In this document: positions 9,801 through 16,100 of the stretch, one piece after another | Layout: every line of letters begins with the position of its first letter | How positions within the stretch are numbered: position 1 is the stretch's first letter | From: Thiovibrio sp964588325 | GTDB taxonomy: Bacteria; Desulfobacterota; Desulfobulbia; Desulfobulbales; Desulfurivibrionaceae | Reading direction: 5' to 3' | DNA: 64,000 nt | Assembly: GCA_964588325.1 (NCBI GenBank) | Contig: CAZPOR010000005.1 | Location: 62,001-126,000 of the forward strand | The notes under the pieces: generated by a model | Told to the model about the DNA's origin: nothing | The model's database searches: none | What the model saw: the letters and a program-made list of their open reading frames with translations, nothing else | Position numbers and translations under genes: made by a program

Positions 9801-10180
9801 TGGCAACACTGTTTGAACTCAAGGAAGCCGGCATCCGCCTGGCCCTGGACGACTTCGGCACGGGCTACTCCTCGCTCCATTTTCTGCGCAAATTGCCCCT
9901 CAACACCCTGAAGATCGACCGCTCCTTTATCAAGGAATTACCTGCGGAGCCAAACAGCGCGGCCATTGCTTCCACCATAATCGCCCTGGCCCAAGCCCTG
10001 CATCTTGACGTGGTGGCGGAAGGGGTGGAAAATGCTGCGCAGCTTGATTTTCTTGGCCGGCTCAACTGCACGGAGATCCAGGGCTACCTGTTCAGCCCGC
10101 CCGTGACCGGACCGGCCTTTGCCGAACTTTTGGATAAGGACGAGCCTTTTTTGCTGCCGGAACAACCCCATGTCCCTTAG
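6839..10180 (+). CDS. PAS/GAF sensor GGDEF-EAL protein (probable c-di-GMP phosphodiesterase)
   Basis: A 1113-aa cytoplasmic signalling protein without obvious membrane segments. Domains in order: PAS-like 1-110, PAS 120-235, GAF 248-407, PAS 420-533, PAS 541-654, GGDEF 669-830, EAL 844-1104. The GGDEF signature is RLGGDDF (near 745) with no RxxD inhibitory site before it, so cyclase activity is doubtful. The EAL domain keeps MEALVRW, DDFGTGYSSL, LKIDRSFI, VVAEGVE and QGYLFSPP, so hydrolysis of c-di-GMP is expected. A perfect 30-bp tandem duplication repeats ten residues inside the EAL domain and may disturb it. It is followed 27 nt later by a globin-coupled diguanylate cyclase, probably in one operon. 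Confidence 0.9.
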   Translation: MTLPPDLSHILASLSFPLAILETDGTILTCNGAWTDTLQRLHVQGGRPGDDIAALFSGAHKEAVRAFLAGTQELLSCPMPENNAVLFRLSVVEGRSPRLLRAEIHAPCADPMLLAGEERLRSLLDAMPDIVCFKDGTGRWLEANKADLELFRLKGVPYQGKTDAELAAFSPFYREAFLTCQESDEQAWQAGHLVQSQEVIPLPEGGVTVLDLYKIPLFHADGSRKGLVVLGRNITAHKLAQDNLQQLRRQQEIVENLLRISFNDTSLAAQLSTALDLIVEIPWLPLTAKGGIFLTEVTRPKTLTLFVHKNMAPSLLQHCDSIAFGECLCGKAAEEHRFIFAPHLPEEEAFRYAGMEDQSHYIVPIVRENHLFGVLMLYAEAGYAGGENERKFLETVANTLALLIERQQGADRLLASEANLAKAQQIAQLGYWDWHISENLLFWSDEAYRIFGLPPKETPPLYEKFLSQVHPDDRRKVREAVQDSLANKTPYNINHRIIREDGALREVHEEGEVEYDAQGGPLRMFGIIQDITELKKTEKQMALAAKVFDSSIEGITITDAQGIIQTVNRAFSHITGYSPEEAVGRNPSILKSDRHDPEFYHAMWSTLLAEGKWEGEIWNRRKNGEVYPERLTITAITDEYGQISHHVAVFHDMSEIRSYEEQLHFHAYHDALTGLPNRLLMLDRFSVALAQAQRMHKQVAVLVLDLDNFKHINDSLGHNIGDVLLQQVAQRLKEGIGCDHTVGRLGGDDFAILIEQCEDEQDAVRMAEKTIALFAKPFNLAIYETFVTVTIGITFFPSDGNDADTLLKNAELAMYRAKEEGKNKYQLFTSAMNAKVVHRLSLENSLRKALERNEFLVYYQPKVATATGRIVGMEALVRWLSADGRLISPLDFIPLAEETGLVIPLAEETGLVIPLGEYVLRQACRDTKQWLEKNNALVVSVNLSPRQFMQENLVQTIANILLETGLPPSRLELEVTEGAVMFNEQAALATLFELKEAGIRLALDDFGTGYSSLHFLRKLPLNTLKIDRSFIKELPAEPNSAAIASTIIALAQALHLDVVAEGVENAAQLDFLGRLNCTEIQGYLFSPPVTGPAFAELLDKDEPFLLPEQPHVP
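9521..9580 (+). repeat. Perfect 30-bp tandem duplication within the EAL domain
   Basis: Two identical 30-bp units (9521-9550 and 9551-9580) encode LAEETGLVIP twice, in frame. EAL domains normally have this segment once (IPLAEETGL...PIGE). It looks like a recent replication-slippage event, or an assembly artefact. Confidence 0.95.
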
Positions 10181-10207
10181 GCCGGCATTCGCCGGTCGCC
10201 TCTGGAG

Positions 10208-11332
10208 ATGCTTGTGAGAGCCACGGACCTGAACCTGGGCGAGCAACTGAAGATGTCGGAGCGGGAGATCCGCCGCCGGCTGGAGTTGCTGGCCATCACC
10301 CCCCGCGAAATAGAAGAAATGACGGGAATGAAGCCCCTGGTCGCTCCCCATCTCGATGAGCTGGTGGATGAATTTTACGCCAGACAGGTGGAGGTTGATG
10401 AAATCGCCAGACTGATCGGCGACTCCGAAACCCTCTCCCGCCTGAAAAAACATATGTGCCGGTACATCCTCACCCTTTTCGACGGGGAATACGGCATGGA
10501 GTATGTGCTTTCCCGGCTGCGCATCGGCATGGTGCACAACCGGATCGGGGTGCCTCCCAAGCTGTACGTGCCGTCGCTGCGGAACCTTTTCTCCCTGCTG
10601 CGCCGCAGGGTACTCCGCGAAACAGGCAATGACTGCAGGGCCTGCGCCTCCAAGCTTGAAGCCCTGGAAAAGATCATGCTCTTTGATCTGGAGCTGGTTT
10701 TCGACACCTATATCCACAGCCTCATGGATGCCCTGACCAGAGGCCGCAAGGAAATCGAGGAATACGCCGAGGGGCTGGAGGAAACCGTGGCCCTGCGGAC
10801 CCAGGAACTGGCAATGCTGGCCAGCAGGGACGGATTGACCAGACTTTTGAACCAGCGCAGCTTCTATGAGGAACTGCGGCGGGAAACCGCCAGGACCCTG
10901 CGGACCCAAGGAAAAATTGCCCTGCTCTACCTGGACCTGGACGGCTTCAAGAGGGTCAACGACACCATGGGACACCACAAGGGAGACGAAATCCTGCTGG
11001 CGGTGTCGGATCTTATCCGCACGGTGATGCGAGCCGAGGATATCGCCGCCCGGTACGGCGGGGATGAATTTTGCCTTCTCCTCCCTCACTGCGGGGTTGC
11101 CGAGGCCAAGGAGGTGGCGCAACGGCTGATCAATACCTTTGCCCGGGAGCCTCGCCTGGCAGGGGTAGAGATTGCCCTCAGCATCGGAATTGCCGCGGAA
11201 AAATGGGACGATCTGCGGGACGGAGACCTGCTCGTAAAAAAGGCCGACGCAGCCATGTACCTTTCCAAGAAAATCCCCGGCCACGCCGTGACCGTGGCCG
11301 GAGGAACAAGCGGCCCCATGCTCCCATCCTGA
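10208..11332 (+). CDS. Globin-coupled diguanylate cyclase (oxygen sensor, DosC-like)
   Basis: A 374-aa protein with an N-terminal globin-coupled-sensor domain (about 15-180) and a C-terminal GGDEF domain (about 210-365). The globin segment has VHNRIGVPPKLY, with His110 in the position of the proximal haem ligand. The cyclase has an intact RYGGDEF near residue 284 and an RAED inhibitory site five residues earlier, so it should make c-di-GMP with product feedback. A short coiled segment (IEEYAEGLEETVALRTQEL) joins the domains. Family knowledge: DosC/YddV-type proteins bind O2 at haem. It lies directly downstream of a multi-PAS GGDEF-EAL gene, which resembles the E. coli dosCP arrangement functionally, though in reverse gene order. 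Confidence 0.9.
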   Translation: MLVRATDLNLGEQLKMSEREIRRRLELLAITPREIEEMTGMKPLVAPHLDELVDEFYARQVEVDEIARLIGDSETLSRLKKHMCRYILTLFDGEYGMEYVLSRLRIGMVHNRIGVPPKLYVPSLRNLFSLLRRRVLRETGNDCRACASKLEALEKIMLFDLELVFDTYIHSLMDALTRGRKEIEEYAEGLEETVALRTQELAMLASRDGLTRLLNQRSFYEELRRETARTLRTQGKIALLYLDLDGFKRVNDTMGHHKGDEILLAVSDLIRTVMRAEDIAARYGGDEFCLLLPHCGVAEAKEVAQRLINTFAREPRLAGVEIALSIGIAAEKWDDLRDGDLLVKKADAAMYLSKKIPGHAVTVAGGTSGPMLPS

Positions 11333-11479
11333 GCAGGAACGCGCCACTATTTTTCCCCTGCGAAACAATTTTCCGTTTCTCTTCCTGTCCCTTCTTCATT
11401 TTTCATGGTTCGTGCGGTATAGTGGGCAAAACCGCTCCCCCTGCGGGGGCGCCCCCAAACACCACAACGAGGGACCGCC

Positions 11480-11668
11480 ATGCCGTATGTCAACATCCGC
11501 CTTGCAGGCACGCTGACCAGGAAGCAAAAAGAGGAGATGTGCGCCGGGGTAACCAGGGTCATCGCCGAAGTGACCAACAAACCCGCAGACTCCATCCTGA
11601 TCTTCGTGGATGAGGATCAGCATGAGAATATCGCCAAGGGCGGCAAGCTTCTCGAAAAACCCGCCTGA
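11480..11668 (+). CDS. 4-oxalocrotonate tautomerase family protein
   Basis: A 62-aa member of the tautomerase superfamily. The initiator Met is followed by Pro (MPYVNIRLAG), which becomes the N-terminal catalytic proline after Met removal. The length and the pattern LTRKQKEEMCAGVTRVIAEV, then ILIFVDED, fit the short 4-OT subunits that assemble as hexamers. GAGGG stands before the ATG. Its TGA stop overlaps the ligA ATG by one base (TGATG), so the two genes are translationally coupled. The substrate is unknown; no aromatic-degradation genes are nearby. Confidence 0.9.
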   Translation: MPYVNIRLAGTLTRKQKEEMCAGVTRVIAEVTNKPADSILIFVDEDQHENIAKGGKLLEKPA

Positions 11669-13710
11669 TGGCCCAGCTCTCCTTGTTGGACACGGGCAAG
11701 GGCGAAATCCGCCAACGGTTGCAATCCCTGCGGCAAACGCTGAATCTCCACGCCCACCGCTATTATGTGTTGGATGACCCCATCCTTGCCGACGCCGAAT
11801 ATGACCGCTTGTTCCAGGAACTGTTGGCTCTGGAGCGGCAGCATCCCGAGCTGATCACTCCCGATTCGCCGAGCCAGCGGGTGGGCGGCGCTCCGCTTGC
11901 CCAGTTTCGCACAGTACCGCACACCATCCCCATGCTGAGCCTGGAGAACGCCTTTAATGCCGAGGCCCTCGTGGAATTCGAAGAACGCCTCTTTCGCTTT
12001 TTACAGAGCAGGGAACCGATCGCCTATGCAACCGAGCCGAAGCTCGACGGCTTGGCCGTTGAACTTGTCTATGAGGATGGGTTGTTCGCCATCGGCTCCA
12101 CCCGAGGCGATGGCGTGGCCGGCGAGGATATCACCAATAACCTGAAAACCATCCCGGCTATTCCCCTGCGGCTTCTGACTCCCGAAGGAGTGGCGGCTCC
12201 CACGCGGCTTGAAGTGCGGGGCGAAGTCTTCATCGGGTTGATGGATTTCAAAAAACTCAACGCAGAGCGCGCCACGGCAGGGGAACCCCTTTTTGCCAAC
12301 CCCCGGAATGCGGCGGCCGGCTCCCTGCGTCAACTGGATCCCAGGATAACCGCAACCCGTCCCCTGGATTTTTTTGTCTATGGGGTGAGCGATCCTGCCC
12401 CGCTTCCCTGCACAAACCAGCAGGGGTTGCTCCAATATCTCGGCAGCCTCGGCTTCAAGGTCAATCCTCTTGTGCTGCTCTGCCGCTCCATCGCGGAGGT
12501 GATCACCCAGTTCACCGTGCTTCAGGCGCAGCGGGCCTCGCTGACCTATGATATCGACGGCATGGTGGTGAAGGTGAACGACTTTGCCCTGCAGGAACGG
12601 TTGGGCGCCAAGGCCCGCAGTCCGCGCTGGGCCATTGCCGCCAAGTTTCCCGCCTCCCAGGCCACCACCCGGTTGCTCGCCGTGGAGTTCGGGGTCGGAC
12701 GGACCGGGGCGATTACCCCGGTGGCCGTGCTGGAGCCGGTGCAAATCGGCGGCGTCACGGTACGGAGGGCCACCCTGCACAACGAGGACGAACTGCGCCG
12801 GAAAGGGCTTATGCTGGGGGACACTGTCCTGGTCCAACGGGCAGGCGACGTGATCCCGGAAGTGGTCAAACCGGTGCTCGAAAATCGAACCGGCCAAGAG
12901 CACCCCGTGGTCATGCCCACCCTCTGCCCCGAATGCGGATTTTCTCTGGTCCGGATCGGGCAGGAGGCCATCACCCGCTGCCCCAACCCAAACTGCCCGG
13001 CCCAACGGGTGCGGGGGCTGATCCATTTCACCGGCAAGGGCGGCATGGACATCGAAGGATTGGGTAAGAAGGCGGTGGAACAACTGGTCAGCCAAGGACT
13101 TATCCAGGATATCCCGGATATCTATCAGCTTGAGGCCGGGCAACTGGCCGGTCTTGACGGCTGGGGCGACAAATCGGCGGAAAATGCGGTGCGCGCCATT
13201 CAGGGGAGCCGCACCCCCACCCTGGCCAAATTCCTTGCCGCCTTGGGCATCCGGCATGTGGGCGAGGTAACCGCCCAACTCCTTGCCCGACATTTCACTT
13301 CGCTGTCCCGCCTTGTGCTGGCCGACGAAGCTGATTTTTTGCGCATCGAGGGCATCGGCGAACAGATGGCCGCCAGCCTGGCGGATTACTTCCAGGAGCC
13401 AACGGTCCGGGAGATGCTTTCCCGCCTGGAGTCCTTGGGGATCCGGGTGCAGGAGGAACAACCGGGTGCTCAAACTCGCGGCGGACTGAGCGGCTGCGTC
13501 TTTCTTTTTACCGGGGCGCTGGCCCGCCTTTCCCGGCATGAGGCCAAGGCCAGGATCAAGGAGCTGGGCGGCCAGGTGGCTTCGGGCATCAGCCGCAAGG
13601 TAACCCATGTTGTCCTGGGGGAAAGCCCGGGAAGCAAGTTGACAAAAGCCCGGGAATTGGGCTTGACCGTGATCACCGAGGACGAATTTCTGCGGCTCAT
13701 CGGCCGCTGA
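11668..13710 (+). CDS. ligA: NAD-dependent DNA ligase
   Basis: Seals nicks in replication and repair using NAD+. The 680-aa length is normal. Seen in order: domain Ia (YYVLDDP, AEYDRLF), the adenylation motif EPKLDGLAVE with Lys125, GDGVAGEDIT, the OB-fold region (GRTGAITPVA), a four-Cys zinc finger (CPECGFSL...CPNPNCPAQ), helix-hairpin-helix repeats, and a C-terminal BRCT domain from about residue 600 (GCVFLFTGALARLSRHEA). The ATG overlaps the upstream tautomerase stop. Confidence 0.98.
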   Translation: MAQLSLLDTGKGEIRQRLQSLRQTLNLHAHRYYVLDDPILADAEYDRLFQELLALERQHPELITPDSPSQRVGGAPLAQFRTVPHTIPMLSLENAFNAEALVEFEERLFRFLQSREPIAYATEPKLDGLAVELVYEDGLFAIGSTRGDGVAGEDITNNLKTIPAIPLRLLTPEGVAAPTRLEVRGEVFIGLMDFKKLNAERATAGEPLFANPRNAAAGSLRQLDPRITATRPLDFFVYGVSDPAPLPCTNQQGLLQYLGSLGFKVNPLVLLCRSIAEVITQFTVLQAQRASLTYDIDGMVVKVNDFALQERLGAKARSPRWAIAAKFPASQATTRLLAVEFGVGRTGAITPVAVLEPVQIGGVTVRRATLHNEDELRRKGLMLGDTVLVQRAGDVIPEVVKPVLENRTGQEHPVVMPTLCPECGFSLVRIGQEAITRCPNPNCPAQRVRGLIHFTGKGGMDIEGLGKKAVEQLVSQGLIQDIPDIYQLEAGQLAGLDGWGDKSAENAVRAIQGSRTPTLAKFLAALGIRHVGEVTAQLLARHFTSLSRLVLADEADFLRIEGIGEQMAASLADYFQEPTVREMLSRLESLGIRVQEEQPGAQTRGGLSGCVFLFTGALARLSRHEAKARIKELGGQVASGISRKVTHVVLGESPGSKLTKARELGLTVITEDEFLRLIGR

Positions 13711-13750
13711 CCATGAACTGATTATCGCGCAAACCGGGAGAAAACGGAGT

Positions 13751-14032
13751 ATGGCACGAAAACGGGTGGTGACAAGGGTTGCAGGGCTGGTGCAGGGCGT
13801 TTATTTTCGTGATTACGCCCAAAAGGAGGCCAGAAGCCTTGACTTGAGCGGCTGGGTGCGGAACCGGCCGGACGGCACGGTGGAGGTGGTGCTGGAAGGC
13901 GAGGCGGAGAAGGTCGAACGCATGCTTGCCTGGCTGCACACAGGCTCGCCCCAGGCCGAGGTCAAGGAGGTGCTGATCACCGAGGAGCAACCTTTGGGAG
14001 ACAAGACCGCCTTTGCCATCCGGTACAATTGA
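13751..14032 (+). CDS. acyP: Acylphosphatase
   Basis: Small enzyme (93 aa) that hydrolyses acyl phosphates. The signature GLVQGVYFRDYAQ gives the catalytic Arg, and SGWVRNRPDGTVE gives the conserved Asn. Length and the closing AIRYN fit the single-domain family. It follows ligA by 40 nt on the same strand and may share its transcript. GGGAG lies about 9 nt before the ATG. Confidence 0.94.
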   Translation: MARKRVVTRVAGLVQGVYFRDYAQKEARSLDLSGWVRNRPDGTVEVVLEGEAEKVERMLAWLHTGSPQAEVKEVLITEEQPLGDKTAFAIRYN

Positions 14033-14157
14033 CACAGGACGCCCACTCTTCCGTGGCCATCCTCCCAGACCATCCGGATTGACATTTCTCGCCAGTTGCC
14101 GTAAAATCCGGCATTTTATGCTCAGGGGAAACCCATTTTTTTCTGACGAGGAGCAGC

Positions 14158-14421
14158 ATGGAAACCGAAATGGCAACCCCCCGCAGGGTTCCGCAAAAAA
14201 GCCGAGCGCGCATCCGTTGCCCGCACTGCGGCAACGATACCGATTTTTTTGAGATCGCCGACGGTGTGGTCCTGACCACCCGCTATCTCCAGAACAACGA
14301 CGGCAGCTTTACCCAGGAAGGCGACGAGTCCCAGGTGCTGGGGGAGATCAAGTTCTTCTGCGGCGAATGCAACCAGGATCTTTCCGAGTATCACAACCAC
14401 TTCCTGGAGATGCTTTTCTAG
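14158..14421 (+). CDS. Small zinc-ribbon protein of unknown function
   Basis: An 87-aa protein with two CxxC pairs: CPHCG near residue 22 and CGEC near residue 71, which should bind one zinc. The segment between is acidic (TQEGDESQVLGEIKF) and the C terminus is aromatic and His-containing (YHNHFLEMLF). GAGGAG precedes the ATG, and an intrinsic terminator follows 60 nt after the stop. I do not recognise the family. Confidence 0.72.
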   Translation: METEMATPRRVPQKSRARIRCPHCGNDTDFFEIADGVVLTTRYLQNNDGSFTQEGDESQVLGEIKFFCGECNQDLSEYHNHFLEMLF

Positions 14422-14482
14422 GAGGAAGGCTCTTCGACCGTTCGCTTGCTTGCAACAGGACGTTTGTGGATTTTTTTGACAA

Positions 14483-14516
14483 AAAAAAGGAGAAGGCACA
14501 TGCCTTCTCCTTTTTT
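14483..14516 (+). terminator. Intrinsic terminator (bidirectional)
   Basis: GGAGAAGGCA / TGCCTTCTCC forms a 10-bp stem with almost no loop, flanked by an A run on one side and a T run on the other. It can end both the ligA-side transcript and the convergent dsrC transcript. Confidence 0.88.
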
Positions 14517-14549
14517 CATTCAATCCTGAACGAATCGACTGGGTGGTGA

Positions 14550-14870
14550 TTACACACAACCGGTCGGTTTCGGCAGACCTGCCATTTTGCAAGCGCCCTT
14601 ACCAGGACCGGAGGGGAACAACTCGTAGATCCGCTTCAACGGGAAGCCGGTGGTCTTGGAGAGGATCCGGACCATGGGAGCGATACCGTTCTTCTTGTAG
14701 TAGTCCTGGAGGGTATCGATAACCTTGCGATGCTCGTCGGTCAGGTCGCCGATGCCTTCAACACCCTTTACATAGTCAATCCAGTGCTCGTTCCACTCTT
14801 CCATGCCTCTGGTGAGGAAGCCGTCTTCGTCAACGGTGAAAGCTGAACCATTATGCTCGATCGTAGGCAT
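14550..14870 (-). CDS. dsrC: DsrC/TusE family sulfur carrier protein
   Basis: Small sulfur-carrier protein. In sulfate reducers DsrC is the co-substrate of dissimilatory sulfite reductase and releases sulfide as a DsrC trisulfide. The 106-aa sequence has the family core (EDGFLTRGMEEW, LTDEHRKVID) and the flexible C-terminal arm with both redox cysteines, Cys94 and the penultimate Cys105, eleven residues apart. Both are needed for the DsrC function; TusE homologues keep only the last one. GAAGGAG precedes the ATG at 14870. It is monocistronic between its own promoter and a terminator, not beside dsrAB, as is common for dsrC in sulfate reducers. Confidence 0.95.
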   Translation of the reverse strand: MPTIEHNGSAFTVDEDGFLTRGMEEWNEHWIDYVKGVEGIGDLTDEHRKVIDTLQDYYKKNGIAPMVRILSKTTGFPLKRIYELFPSGPGKGACKMAGLPKPTGCV

Positions 14871-14946
14871 ATTTATTCTCCTTCAGTAAAATTTTAACAA
14901 AAAAATTATTGTGAAATGTAACGTATTCGCTAATTCAGGATGCCAC

Positions 14947-14975
14947 TTATTACTATATGCTTCCCCCTTTGTCAA
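14947..14975 (-). promoter_or_regulatory. Candidate sigma70 promoter of dsrC
   Basis: On the minus strand: TTGACA, 17-nt spacer, TAATAA, then an A/T-rich leader of about 70 nt before the ribosome-binding site. A near-consensus promoter fits a gene that is usually highly expressed. Confidence 0.55.
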
Positions 14976-15063
14976 GCAGAGGGTTTTATTTTTTTATCCC
15001 CTGCAAACGCCGCGCAAAACCCGCTGATTTGACATCGCTTTTCATTGCTCCACCCACACCCCC

Positions 15064-15750
15064 TCAGGCGACCAGATCAGCGAGGCGGGAAAATATTTCC
15101 GGCCCGAAACCCGGCTTTTTTTCATAGCTGGCGTCCAGGGTAGTCCTGGGATTGAAATTATGCAGGGTGAGGCGGGAGCGGGAGCGGTCAAACTGCTGCG
15201 TCCAGGCGACGATGTCTTCCTCCGTGTGCAGGCTGGGGGCGATGGTCATGCGAAACTCATGGGGGATACCGCTCTCCCGCAACAGATCGATGCTTTCCCG
15301 GATCGCGCCCAGGTCCACCGCGCCGCCGGCGCAGCGCGCATACTTCTCCTGCTCCAGCACCGTCTTGACATCCATGGCCACCATGTCGAGAAGATTACCG
15401 CCAAGGAGCTGGGCCAGCACCTCCGGCCTGGTGCCGTTGGTATCGAGCTTGACCGCCCAGCCCTCTGCCTTGAGCCGGGCGATCATGTCAGGAAGACCTG
15501 GAGACAGGGTCGGCTCGCCGCCGGAGATGCAGACCCCGGCCAGCCAGTTTTTCCGGGCGGCAAGACGGCTCATGATCTCCGCGAAAGGGATGGTTTCCAT
15601 GCCTTCCGGGGCGAGGACCAGCGGGTGATTGTGGCAGAATGGGCAGCGGAAGTTGCAGCCGCCCACAAAGAGGATGGCGCACAGTTTGCCCGGCCAATCG
15701 ATAAAGGAGGTTTCGAGAAAACCCTTTATCGGCGGCATACCAGTACTCAC
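15064..15750 (-). CDS. nrdG: Anaerobic ribonucleotide reductase activating protein (radical SAM)
   Basis: Radical-SAM activase that installs the glycyl radical on NrdD. The iron-sulfur motif CNFRCPFC (CxxxCxxC) is near residue 31, followed by glycine-rich SGGEPTLSPGLPD that contacts SAM. 228 aa is normal for this PflA-like NrdG type. The GTG at 15750 is chosen because AGGA lies 6 nt upstream and it begins just after the redoxin stop; an ATG at 15738 is possible. It is the third gene of nrdD-redoxin-nrdG on the minus strand. Confidence 0.93.
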   Translation of the reverse strand: MSTGMPPIKGFLETSFIDWPGKLCAILFVGGCNFRCPFCHNHPLVLAPEGMETIPFAEIMSRLAARKNWLAGVCISGGEPTLSPGLPDMIARLKAEGWAVKLDTNGTRPEVLAQLLGGNLLDMVAMDVKTVLEQEKYARCAGGAVDLGAIRESIDLLRESGIPHEFRMTIAPSLHTEEDIVAWTQQFDRSRSRLTLHNFNPRTTLDASYEKKPGFGPEIFSRLADLVA

Positions 15751-15760
15751 AACGGTCCTG

Positions 15761-16081
15761 CTACTGCAAGGAGCAACTGCCGGAGTCGCAGCCTGTCTGC
15801 TTGCCCGAACGTTTGACCGCTACGCCGCAACCACAGCGGGCGGCGCGGTCCAGCAGATGGCTTTCGATATGCCCGAACTCATGCAGGGCGGAAGAATCGT
15901 CCAGCACCAGAATGGGCAGCGCCTTCCTCGCCCGCTCCACCAGGCCGTGCCAAGCAAGATGGGCCAGAGCTCCGGCGTCGTTGTTGCCCAGCACTTCCAC
16001 CCGGACATCCATGGCGGCAAGATCAAACTGTTTTTTCAGCGTATCGCAAAGCACGCAGTCATCCTTGGTAAACAGTGTCAT
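15761..16081 (-). CDS. Glutaredoxin-like thiol protein of the nrdDG operon
   Basis: A 106-aa protein with a thioredoxin-like beginning, MTLFTKDDCVLCDTLKKQF, where CVLC is the redox CxxC. The C terminus is unusual for a glutaredoxin: several further cysteines (RCGCGVAVKR, then CDSGSC) make a second thiol or metal-binding cluster. It lies 19 nt after nrdD and 10 nt before nrdG, so cotranscription is likely. The inferred role is as electron donor to NrdD or protector of the radical system. The start at 16081 is used because longer forms overlap nrdD. Confidence 0.78.
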   Translation of the reverse strand: MTLFTKDDCVLCDTLKKQFDLAAMDVRVEVLGNNDAGALAHLAWHGLVERARKALPILVLDDSSALHEFGHIESHLLDRAARCGCGVAVKRSGKQTGCDSGSCSLQ

Positions 16082-16100
16082 ACGATTTCCCCCGTTTTTT

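Noticed and set aside
6920..9880. 986-codon minus-strand open frame
   Set aside because: Antisense of the PAS/GAF/GGDEF/EAL gene. High GC opens the opposite frame; no domain is recognisable.
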